A stretch of DNA of 64,000 nucleotides, taken from NCBI GenBank assembly GCA_039566865.1, contig CM076947.1, forward strand, positions 19,159,501 through 19,223,500, in the 5' to 3' direction. Below are positions 12,101 through 24,100 of the stretch, piece by piece. Within the stretch, counting starts at the first letter, position 1. The number at the start of each line of letters is the position of its first letter. The notes under the pieces are model-generated. The model worked only from the letters and a program-made list of their open reading frames with translations. It made no database searches and had not been told where the DNA came from. This DNA comes from Aurelia coerulea (taxonomy: Eukaryota > Cnidaria > Scyphozoa > Semaeostomeae > Ulmaridae). A program made the position numbers and the translations under genes.

Positions 12101-15100
12101 TTTCTGTTCAGAATTTCTTCCATGCTGAAACTTTTGGATATGTCCAAGTTATTCTTGTTATTCTCTATTGTGTACGGTAGTTGAATAGACCTTTTAGCTA
12201 TTCTATAGAAGAATCTGATCAAGCGATAGTTTTATACATTTTTGAAGGAGATGTTAGATTGAATGTCGTTGGAGCTTCTATCACTGTTACGTACATTGAA
12301 AAGTTTTTCAAAACGTATAAATATATCATTAATTTCAGATTGCTCTAAAGATGCCCTAGTGGGTGAAACTAGTTAGCAGATAACTGAATAAAAAAGCGCA
12401 CAAGATCAACTCGATGCCTGCTCTCTTTGGATGTTGTCCCTTTTCTTCTCATCGTTCACTTTATGTTAATTTCAGATTGTGTTTTAGGATATCGTAAAAT
12501 ATCTACCAAGCCCCGAATGTGGTTTAGTTAATGCCTTGGGCTTGTTAGATAGGGGGTTTATTCACAAAGTCAAGTGACGAGGATATAAATGGTAGCCTCA
12601 ATACATAAGGACCCTCAACTTACGCTCATCTGATTGAAGTGAATTAATGTTGTTGTTGTCGCTCCAGTTGAGGGCCTTATGGACTAACTCTTCTCAAAAC
12701 GGCAAAAAAATTCTCGCCAGGAACAAATTTGTTCCTGGACCAATCAGGATGCAAGACTTGAAATAACTTGATGGGATTGGCTGATTCTTCTTCAATTCAA
12801 ACTTCCCGCCAAAGGCAAACAAACGAATTCGAACAACGCGTTCGACTGAACTGCTGCAACGATCAAAATCTCAAAGTAACGAGCGAATTTACGAGATCTT
12901 TTGCGCCCCCAAGTAACCAAAATATTACTTATAGGTAGGAGTTTTTTGTTTTATTAGCTTGAAGAAACATTCATCTAAGTACTGATAACTTGTTTTGCAG
13001 TGTAGCACTTGAGGAAAACCACTTTTTGCGGCGATTTAGGGTCGGTGGTTTCAAGAAAAAATAGCAGGTTATTTAGGCCATGTCCGTTTCTGGAGGCGTA
13101 AGTCCATGAGTCGTAGTTATAGCGTCCATCAGCCTATCAATAGCGATAACCTACGAAAATATAATCAGTCTATATAAATGGTAGCTTTTTAGTTCTTTTC
13201 CCCGATATTTTGAGGAGTCAATATACTATCGGGTAAGTCAAGAATTGTTTACACGTTTGGTGGACTGTGGAATAAAGCGTATGTGGCCGATATTTAAAAC
13301 TAAGATGTTAATCTGTCAGACAAAGGCTAACTTAGATGAGAACATTTTGTTTCGTAAAATCATTGATCTTAAAGACCCAATAATTAGAGAAAGTCCTGTG
13401 AGGTGTTTGTATGGGAATCGAGAATGTCACCTTCCATTCTGGTCCATGATTTGGTGCTATTGTAATCAAAATTCTATTTCTGAAACTGACTATTGAATTG
13501 AATTTAAATATCAATGGCAAATAAATCATGGAACAGAATGGAACGAGGAAATTCTCGATTCCCATATTGACTCAATGCAGGCATTTCTCTAATTATTGGG
13601 TCGTAAAGATCGGTCTCATACTTTTGTATTCGACAACCCGTCAAATGTTTAAACTTCTTTTTGGCTCACCGAGTATTTTACGTGTCAAATACAAGAATTC
13701 GACACAGTCCTTATCCCAAACCATATCGAAAATAAAATGCAAAATTGTTTAGCTAAATAATTAAAAAATATTTGTTATCCTCTTGCGTGTGATTTAGTTC
13801 GGGGGGGGAGCTCATTAGAGAGGGGGCCTATATCAAATTTTTGCTCAGAAGGGAAGGGGCTTATTTGGGAATGGGGATAAATAGAGCTCTTATGGTAGCT
13901 AAAGCGTCTATTACATTGTATCCTCGGAATTTGAAAACCAATTCATTATCACCTTTGTGGGGAAAGGCAATCAGAAGGGAAACTTCTTTTCATGACATAC
14001 CGTTGTTAATTTATCAGAGACCACTTCAAGCATAGCTACTTTTCTGTTACATTAGCCTTAGCTAATCATCGAACAGACGGCTTAAGAGTTGAAGCGTTAA
14101 CATGCAACCCCGTTTGCACTACTCCATTTTAGCATTGAAACGGATTGATGTCAGTCCCTTGTGATCTTGAGTTAACATTAATCACATTCATCCACAATGA
14201 AAACGGGCCTTTTTGAAAACATTGATGAAACCAGAGCCAAATCAGAATGGGAAGCTTTCAAATGCATCCAGTAGCACTGTGCCAAAGACGAGACAAGTGA
14301 AATCACATCTCAACAGCAACCGTACAAATGGGACACAACTTGTTTTGGACAACCCATAGAATTTTTAAATCTTAGATAAATTGCCAAATGTGCACCACAG
14401 TGGTACAAGGTGTTTCACCGAAGACAATTTCAAATAGAATTGTATTCTTGTAGGGGGCCATTTCCAAGTTGGTCAGAAAATTATGGTGAAACTTATGAAT
14501 GGGAAGAAGACACAAGCAGAGGTGACAGCAAAAGGACCACAACAAGTTTTGAAGGTAGGCATGAATTTTTCAATGCAGTATCAATTTCCCATTATAGCCC
14601 TAATTTTTAGACCATAGAAGGTTTCTCCTGTTTTTTTATATGCTCATAATATTTACAATGTATCTAAACTACAAATACAACCTACACACAGTCACATACG
14701 ACTACATAACGAGGCCACAGGGAGCATCGAATTTCACAATAACCCTGCGGCCATTTAAAATTAACTCAAAGTTTGTTCCAAAATAGATGCCAGGTCAGAA
14801 ATTCGAAACATTTCAATGGATATCGAGATATGCATGAGTCATAGTGATGGTCGGAGGAGAAAAGCCTTACCTACCTGGTTACTATTTTGGAACAGACTTT
14901 GACAACAAATATGAAAGAAACAAGTAACAAGACTATAAAAGAAAAATTACGTGATGATAAAAAAGGAAACTGTTTGCGAGAGGAAACAATTGCAGCGATT
15001 TATCGAAAATGTTCTGATGCATGAATGATTTCCGTATTCAAGACAATTGGCAGCCTTTCATCGCCATACAATAAAACTGTAAGCATAATTTTGTTAGAAA

Positions 15101-18100
15101 GGTTGGATAGGCCATGTTGGGGAAATATTGCATTGACACTGTTGAGAAGATCACGTCTGCAAACACATACAAGTGACAGAACAGCAAATATTGTTCCGTA
15201 TCCTCAATGCCATCGTTTATTGAGCACATTGGATCTATTGTATCTTTAAAATTGTGCCTGAACTTTTGGAGATTTGGTTTGCTAAGACCCACACGTAACT
15301 GTGTAAGAATTGCTAAACCTTTTGGATCGTGAATACTGAAAACTCAATTTACAGGGGGGCGAATAAGAGATGATACTTTGTTCTTGAATGCACTTACTGT
15401 AGTTAATAGTCCGATTTCAGGATCAAGCATGTTCCACTCAGATAGACAATGAGGATAAAAACTTGCATCATAACGGACTGTTCTTGCACAGATTCGCCCA
15501 ATAACGTTGCGTTTGCGAAAGAGTAAGATGATTCTAACAAAGGTGGAATTGGCAATCTTCTATAATCAGGTGTTAGATTGTTAACAAACTTAAAAAAGAG
15601 CAATACTGTCTTTTTCTCTGTCCGTGTAGTAATACTGTAACATTGATAATGATAATGATAATAATCTTATTTAAAGTTGGTCTATTTACAATAGTAATAT
15701 AATCACTAATTTATACCAACTATTTACAAAAAACAACTTTAATAGAAAATATACAAATTTACAATTCTGGCTATTTACAAATCCGGCAATTACACTTATC
15801 GCCAAGCCAGTGCTTGATCGCTCTTTTGAAAGCTGCAACTTTTGGAAGTGCTTTTATCTGGTCACTAAGGGTGTTCCAAAGGAGGCTTCCTCTAAAGGAT
15901 AATGACTCTATTCCAAATTTTGTTGTTCGTGTTTTTGGCAATCGACATAAATTTTTTGTTCGTAGGTTGTATTTCACAACCTTTTCTTCATGAAATTCCC
16001 AAATATATGAGGGGTTCAAGTTGTTCATTGTTTTGTAAATTTCGATCATCAGTTTCTGGAGATTTTGAACATGTATTTTCACGCTTTCGCTTTTCTCCAG
16101 TAACTCATCAAAGGAAGAGTCATAGTCCTTGAAGAGGATCCTTAGTGCACGTTTGTGTGTGCGGTTTATTTCGTTATTAGCAGCTTTCGTAGAAAAAAGC
16201 CAGATCAACGGGCAATAGTTGAAATTGGACGGTATTACGGCATTACATATTAACATGGCCTGTGGTCTTGAGATATAAGTATTTAGCCTTGAGAAGGCAT
16301 TTATCTTTCTATTTACCTTGGAGCACAAATTTTGTATATGGGCAGTGAAAGTCAACGCGTTGTCAATCTCTATGCCCAACAATTTAACCTTATTCGTAGT
16401 TAGTATTTTGTTATCATTGATATTGAGACGCAAGGTATTTTTTTCTTTCAATCCAAGAAACATCACTTGAAATTTGCCAGGGTTTGCTACCATTCCGTTT
16501 TCAAAAAACCATTCTATAAGTGCGCTAAGGTCATTTTCCAGCCTTGGGACAATTTCGTCCAGACTACAGCCACACGCATAGAGTGTGGTATCATCTGCAA
16601 AATTGCACAAGTCTGAGTCTAATTTTAAGAGAAAGATGTCATTGATGAATATATTAAATAATACTGGTCCCAAAACAGAACCCTGTGGGATTCCCGCTCT
16701 AACGATTTGTTGTGAGCTCTTTACCGATCCAATTTTAACCCTTTGCATCCTATTTTTTAGATAGCTATAGATCAAGCACAGGCTATTTACACTGAATCCA
16801 TAGGCCTCCAGCTTAGCAATTAGAAGATCATGAGGCAAGCAGTCAAACGCTTTTGACAAATCCATCAATATAGTCCCCACTATTCCAGATGAATCCAAAC
16901 ACTTCCTCCATTTTTCAATTACTCTGATTAAAGAGTGCTGGGTGCTATATCCTTCACGAAACGCAGAGAGAAGATTTGAGAATTTGTTGTTAAAAAATTT
17001 GATCATTTGATCTTTTAAGAGCCTCTCATAAATCTTAGATGTTGAAGGAAGAACACTTAGGGGCCTATAATTTTCTTTAAGAGTTGCCTCATCCTTTTTG
17101 AATATTGAGGATATATCAGCTTCTTTTAGTTTATCCGGAAAGGCTGACTCGTGGATGGCACAGTTTATACAGTCTGTCAGGAAAGGGCAAATGACATTTT
17201 TGGTTGCTTTGAGCAAGAACGTTGGAATAATTCCACTGTGCGATTTCTTTACATTTAAAGAATCAAGTTGTTTTTCGACCTCCCATGGGTTTACATGAGA
17301 AAATTCAAATTTATCTCCACTAGGTCCATATTTCTGTTTGATTGCTATAATACTGGGGTGCGTATTATATTTTTGAATTGCCATAGTTGTCAATTGTTCG
17401 ATCGTAGTGTCATCTGCCACCTCATGAACCTCTCTAAATGTAGGAGCTATATCCAGACTGTCTGTTATATTAGTGAAATATGTATTAAAGCACTCTGCAA
17501 CCTCTGCGTCCTTCGAGAGTATCTTATCGTCTTCAATCAGGGTGATTTTTTCACTCATAGCATTTGTATTTGAAAATAATGGTTTCACAGTTTTCCAAAA
17601 TTGTTTGTCATTTTCTATCGTCTTCGATTGAATGGATTTAAAATACTCTCGTTTTGTTTTTTTGTTCAAATTTACAACATGGTTCCTCTGGTCTTTGTAA
17701 TTTCTAATGTCAGCTTCTCGCTTACTTTCATTTGCAATGTTTTTCAGGTTTGTTCTTTTCATTATAGCTTTTCGTAATTCCTTGTTCACATGGGGTTTGT
17801 TATTTCCCCTTATAAACTTTGTTTTCTTGGGAGCATTTGCTTCCAGTGCATTTTCAAAAGCTGTTTCGAAATTTGTGTAACTGACCGTTGGCATAGACTG
17901 GAGATTTCGCATTAAGTCTAACACAAAGCGCTCTTCTGACCATTTTTTGTAGTTTCGATAAACCAATTTTTTTGGAGGAACCTTGCTGTAAGTTGTTTTA
18001 AGGATTGTGTATATAAGATGGTGGTGATCACTAAATCCTGTTTCAAACGACTGAGTCTTCATAAGCGAGTGCCGCTTATTCGTCAATATTAAATCAATGC

Positions 18101-21100
18101 ATCGGCCCTTGGACGACTTGAAACATGTAGGCCCTTTGATAATATTTTTGAGATCATGCTTCTCCGATAGGGAGCACAGATGTTGTTGGTTGTTTGGTTC
18201 CATGTTGAAGTCTCCAAGGACCAATACATTTTCAAATCCAGACAGTCTGTCTAGCAGCTGAGATAGTTGTTCTATAAAGTAAGCCTGATTTTGATGTGGA
18301 GGCCTATAAATTGGCAGCAGCAACCATTTCTGTTTCCTTACATTAATGTCAAATGGGATCACTTGGATATCATCTGGAACATTAACGTTCGGAATTTTCC
18401 GTGATATGAGGTTGTCTCTAACGTAAACTAATATCCCACCACTGTTTTCTGTCACATCTAGCCTAAGTGGTTTCTTAAAGCCAAGTATCTGGAACTGGCT
18501 GTCAGGGAAAGTTGAATCTATCTTCGTTTCAGAGATTATTAACACATCTAAATTATCTTTCACCATCATCGAGAAAGATTCAAATTTGTTCCTTATTGAA
18601 TTGATGTTGATGTAACCTATAATTATATTTTTTGGATATTTTAGACGGAGGGATTTTAGCTGTACGAAAGATTCAGCCTCATTTTCAAGTGAACACTGCG
18701 ACACATAGGTGTCAGCATTTAAAATCTGGATACTACTGTCATTTTGCGTTATTGTCTGATCTGGATTCGATAGCACAGAGTTTGATGTTCAATAAGTTGT
18801 AATATCGTAGCATTGCAGTAATACGATATTGTACCGGGTGTCCCAAAAAAATGTATACGGATTTGGTCGACTCTAGCGCTGTGAATTTAGCTTTCATCAA
18901 TGGCTAATCACTCTTAAAATGTTCCTCGATGGTTAACTTGAACATAGATACCTCGTTTGTTGGTATTGGTGCTTTGAGAGCAGAAATATCAATCTTTAAA
19001 GTTCAAATTTGCCTCTTCCTGCAAACCAGAGCTTTAGCCTTGTGGCCTAAGCAATTTCTTAAGGCACAGCATATAAATCAACGAGAGCCTTGATAGAATT
19101 TGAACAATATTAGATCTTATGATATTCTGTTTTCCAGAAGTCACCCCCCCCCCCCCATTCACCCATTGGGAAGTTTCTTAATTTTTAATTAATTTCAGTT
19201 CTTAATTTCGATGTGCTTCAGGAATTTGCTTAGGCCAAAAGGCCAAAGCTCTGGTTTGCAACTGGATGCAAATTTGAGCTTTCAAGATTGATATTTCTGC
19301 TCTCAAGGCACCAATACCAACAAGCGAGGTATCTGTGTTCAAGTTAACTATCGAAGGACATTTTGAGAGTGATTAGCCATTTATCAAAGCTAAATTCACA
19401 TCGCTGGAGTCAACCAAATCTGTATACATTTTTTTGGGACACCCGGTAGTATTAGTAATATGGTAGTATTTTTGTATGGTATTTTTATATATTGTAGTAA
19501 TGTAGTATTATTTTGACGTTGGTATAAACAAATTTGCTTTAATTTCTTTAGGTCACTTATGATGGCTGGTCAGCAGTTTATGATGAGTACATTGAAATAT
19601 CTCAATGCGTAAGTTATAAAGATGGAAGGAATGTTACTGACTCTGATGAGGTAATCTTTTCATCAAAACAATTCTTTTATGTCTTATGCAGACTATATGG
19701 TAACATGTACACTAAAATAGCCACAGGGGGTCCAGGAATGTCAGTAAAGACCGTAGTTTTGGTTCCTTTGGTTCCCTGTGATCGGATTATGAAACGCAAC
19801 AGTTGTGTAATTTGATACAGATTACATCGTCGTTGCAGTCGGCCTTCTATCGTTACAGAAGAAGATCTTTTCTTATGTGAGAGCTCTTATCTCATTGGTT
19901 GCGGTTTGAACTCACGGGTTTTTCAAACCCTGTCCATCGTAACAGTAAGAAAAGAGAAAAGAACATGAAAAAGGCGTGAATCTTCTGGCGATACATTGCA
20001 ATGGATTGCTAAAGAATGCGAAACATTGAAAAATCTGGATGGATTGGAATGAAGCAATATTTAGTTGATAGCCAAAAGATCGAAGTATTTTTGTGATTTT
20101 TCTCGCTTCGTTACAAGCAAGCATGTTAGAAAAATTGGTAGAGTCCTAACGATTTGATCAGGTGTTTTAGGCCCTTTTTCAGTCATTTTGAAAACATGAA
20201 ATGTTTGTAAAGTTGAATTTACCTATATTGCAGTGCTGGTAAGACGGCGAGAAAAATCACCAAAAAGTACTTTGATCTTTTGGCTTTTAACTAGAATTTG
20301 AATCATTCAAAGTTATGAAGTATTTATGGTGCTGGGAATTTTCGAAAGTGGGAACTTTTTTCTGGCTCAATCGGTAGTCAAACATCTCAAAAGGTGGAAT
20401 ACTTTCATTTTTACCATCATATTGTGTTACTAACGGACCATCTTATGATATCCTACCAGAAATTGCATTCAGTTCAGTACCATTACGAAGATCAATTTAA
20501 GAACCATCTCGTTGCTACCAGAAATTATGAATTCTGTCATTTTCCCAGAAATTATTCAATAAATCAAGAGCTGCGTTGTTGGGTTATGGTTGATGATAAA
20601 TTATTTTGTTGCAGTGGTTTTGTAACCATCTACAGGGTGTCCCAAAAAAATTGTGCCCCGTTTGTCTGAAGATTGCGAGAAAACGGCAAAAGATTCTCGC
20701 AAAACTCTTGTATGATGCTGCTCTTCGGATATTCAATTAAAGTTTCCAACCATCCCCGTAAAAATCAGTTGAAAAATGAGGAAGCTATGACCTTCAGGAG
20801 ACCAAATTTGCCCGATCAATGAAACCAGCGGTCGGCCATTATGTCTTACTATTTTGCAGCGATAAATAGCTTCATGGATTGAAAATGAAACAGCAGCCTC
20901 TAGTTTCATAGCTTTCGTGAAAATTCCGATAATCCTCAGAGAGATCCACTATTTCTTACCACACAGGAATTATTTCTTACTTCACGTCAAGATACTTATC
21001 ACTGCAAAATAGTAAGACAAAATTGGCCGACCGCTGGTTTCAGTCATCAGGCAAAATTGGTCTTCTGAAGGTCATAGCTCCATCATTTCTCAAAGGATTT

Positions 21101-24100
21101 TTACGGGGATGGTTGGAAACTTTAATTGAATATCCGAAGAGCAGCATCATACAAGAGTTTGGCGAAAATCTTTTGCCATTTTGTCGCAATCTTTAGGCAA
21201 ACAGGGCACAATGTCTTGGGACACCCTGTATTTTAGCAACTCATTTCTCTGTAAATGCGACTGATTTTGGACTGATTTTCACTCAAAAGTTTTTATTGTA
21301 CTTAGTTCCAGATAAAACATTTTTCTAAACAGTTTATGATTCAGTAAGTTTTGCAGAAATTTGTTGAGCTTTGAGGTTCCTTTTTTGGCCTTTCCGTTAT
21401 ATCCTGCGTGACTTGTTTACAGATCCAAAAAGATGACAAGATGAAAGTTAAATGGCTCGATGGCTCCGTTTATGTCGGTACTGTGATTGAGTCAGCGACT
21501 GCAGTTGCAAAGGTTTGCCCTGTTGGTTATCCAAAAGAATACACATTTTGGGTAACTCAAAAGGAATTGGTTGCAGAAGGGGCAAAAGAGAGTGATGCCA
21601 ATACAGGTTAGTTCAGTTTAGCCTCACTACATAAGGACCCTCAACTTACGCTCACCTAATTGAAGTGAATTAATGTTGTTGTTGTCGCTCCAGTCAAGGG
21701 CCTTATGGACTAACTCTTCTCAAAACGACAAAAAAATTCTCGCCAGGAACAAATTTGTTCCTGGACCAATCAGGATGCAAGACTTGAAATAACTTGATGG
21801 GATTGGCTGATTCTTCTTCAATTCAAACTTCCCGCCAAAGGCAAACAAACGAATTCGAACAACGCGTTCGACTGAACTGCTCCAACGATCAAAATCTCAA
21901 AGTAGCGAACGAATTTACGAGATCTTTTACGTCCCCAAACAACGAAAATAGCACTTATAGGTAAGAATTGTTTGCTTTAATAGCTTGAAGAAACATTCAT
22001 CTAAGTACTGATAGCTTGTTTTGCAGTTTAGCACTTCAGTAAAACCACTTTTTGCGGCGATTTAAGGGTCGGTAGTTTTGAGAAAAAATAGCAGGTGATT
22101 TAGGCCATGTCCGTTTCTGGAATCGTAAGTCCATGAGTCGTAGTTATAGCGTCCATCAGCCTATCAATAGCGATAACCTACGAACATATAATCAGTCTAA
22201 GTTCAGTTGCTCCCGGATGACCAAAACATATTCACGAGCTAGATTCAAGGTATCAGTATACAAACGAATAACAGCATAAATGATTGTGCCTTTAACAGAG
22301 CTTTATTTTGTGCAAGGTATCAGTATACAAACAAATGACAGTATAAATGATTGTGCTTTGAACAGAGATTTATTTTGTGCAAGGTATCAGCATAAACTGT
22401 ACCGGGTGTCCCAAAAAATTTATACGGATTTGGTTGACTCCAGCGCTGTGAATTTAGCTTCAATCAATGTCTAATCAATGTTTCTCGGTAGTTAACTTGA
22501 ACATAGTTACCTCGTTTGTTGATATTGCTACTTTGAGAGCAGACATATTAATCTTGAAAGCTCATTCTTAAGCAAATTCTTAAGGCACAGCGTATAAATC
22601 AACGATAGCCTTGATAAAATGTGAGCATTATTAGATCTTGTGTTATTCTGTTTTCCAAAAGTGACCCCGCCAGTCACCTATTGGGAAGTTTCTTAATCTT
22701 TCATTAATTCCAGTTCTTAATTTCGATGTGCTTCAGGAATTTGCTTAGACCAGAAGGCCAAAGCTCTGGTTTGCAAGTGGACGCAAATTTGAGCTTTCAA
22801 GATTGATATTTCTGCTCTCAAGGCACCAATACCAACAAGCGAGGTATCTATGCTCAAGTTAACTATCGAGGAACATCTTGAGAGTGAGTAGCCATTGATT
22901 AAAGCTAATTTAAAACTGTTGGAGTCAACCAAATCTGTATAAATATTTTTGGGACAACCGGTTGAATTGGAAATTTTCTTTGCATCTGGTGTTTCGGATG
23001 GTAGCTCGAAGTGACCATGCGGCATCTCAAAAGATAGTCAAGCCTTTAAAAAAAACTGTGATACAGATGTTTTTCAGTCAATTTTGATTGTAGAAAGCTC
23101 GTTTCTGTCTTTGCACTAGTATGTTTCCTTTAGTTTATTTTAAAACAAGCAATATATTCTGCATAAACATATTATATTCTGTTTGCTAAAAGTCACTTAT
23201 CGTGCCGTTGTTTTCATTTGTCTTCAATTTTGTGTTAAACTTTGGATTTGCTTCAGGAATCTGCTTAGGCCAAAAGCCGAAGGCCATTGCTCTGGTTAGG
23301 ACATGGGGACAAATTTGAACTTTCAAGATTCATATGTCAGCTCTCTAAGCACCAATAACGCCAGTTGTTCAAGTTTACTTTCGAGGAACATTTTGAAATT
23401 ATACCAGGTGCGGGGGGATTTGAAAAACGTGGGGCATTTGCGAAGTTTTTTTATGCAATTTACTTCGCAATTCGTTTCTTCAAAACTTCTTTCACGGGCA
23501 AAAGGCTAACTCTAATACGAAAATTTATTTGGTCGAATTCAGACTCTCCGTTCCATAATCACGAGTAATTTTCATGGAATAGTTTTTGGCAAGTTTCCTA
23601 AAATTGGCTTTCAATTAACTTCAAAACAATGACAAACATTCTGCTTCGGTACCAAAAGATTGAAACAACGCTTACATTGTGTTAGAGAAATAAGAAAAAC
23701 TATTGCTACTTATTTTGTATCCCCAGGAGAATAGTCATTCAACTGACATTACTAGGATGCAGAACGTTTTTACAAAAATGATGCCCTTTTAACCACAATA
23801 ACGATATCACAAAATTGCGGATGAATATGGAAAGAAATGGCCGATTTTGGCAAGCTAAATTTCTAAGACAAATTAAATCTTACTCCTTTGACGTGGGACT
23901 TTGATATATTCTTTTGCCTGATTCTTTTTTCATATTTAGGTAGCTTTGAGAGCGCATTGAAAGCTGCCATGCAAGAAGCGATGGAGGGTGTCAGCCAGCT
24001 TATCAACGATCAACAACAAAAGGGGCTAGAAACAACACGCAGCGAAGAGACACCGAAAAAGAAGATCCTTAATTTGCAAAGCCCTATACACAGTAAGTAC

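Noticed and set aside
14410..14610. 66-codon ORF overlapping exon 4
   Set aside because: Wrong frame; exon 4 in the chosen frame is paralogous to exon 1 and fits both neighbouring phases.
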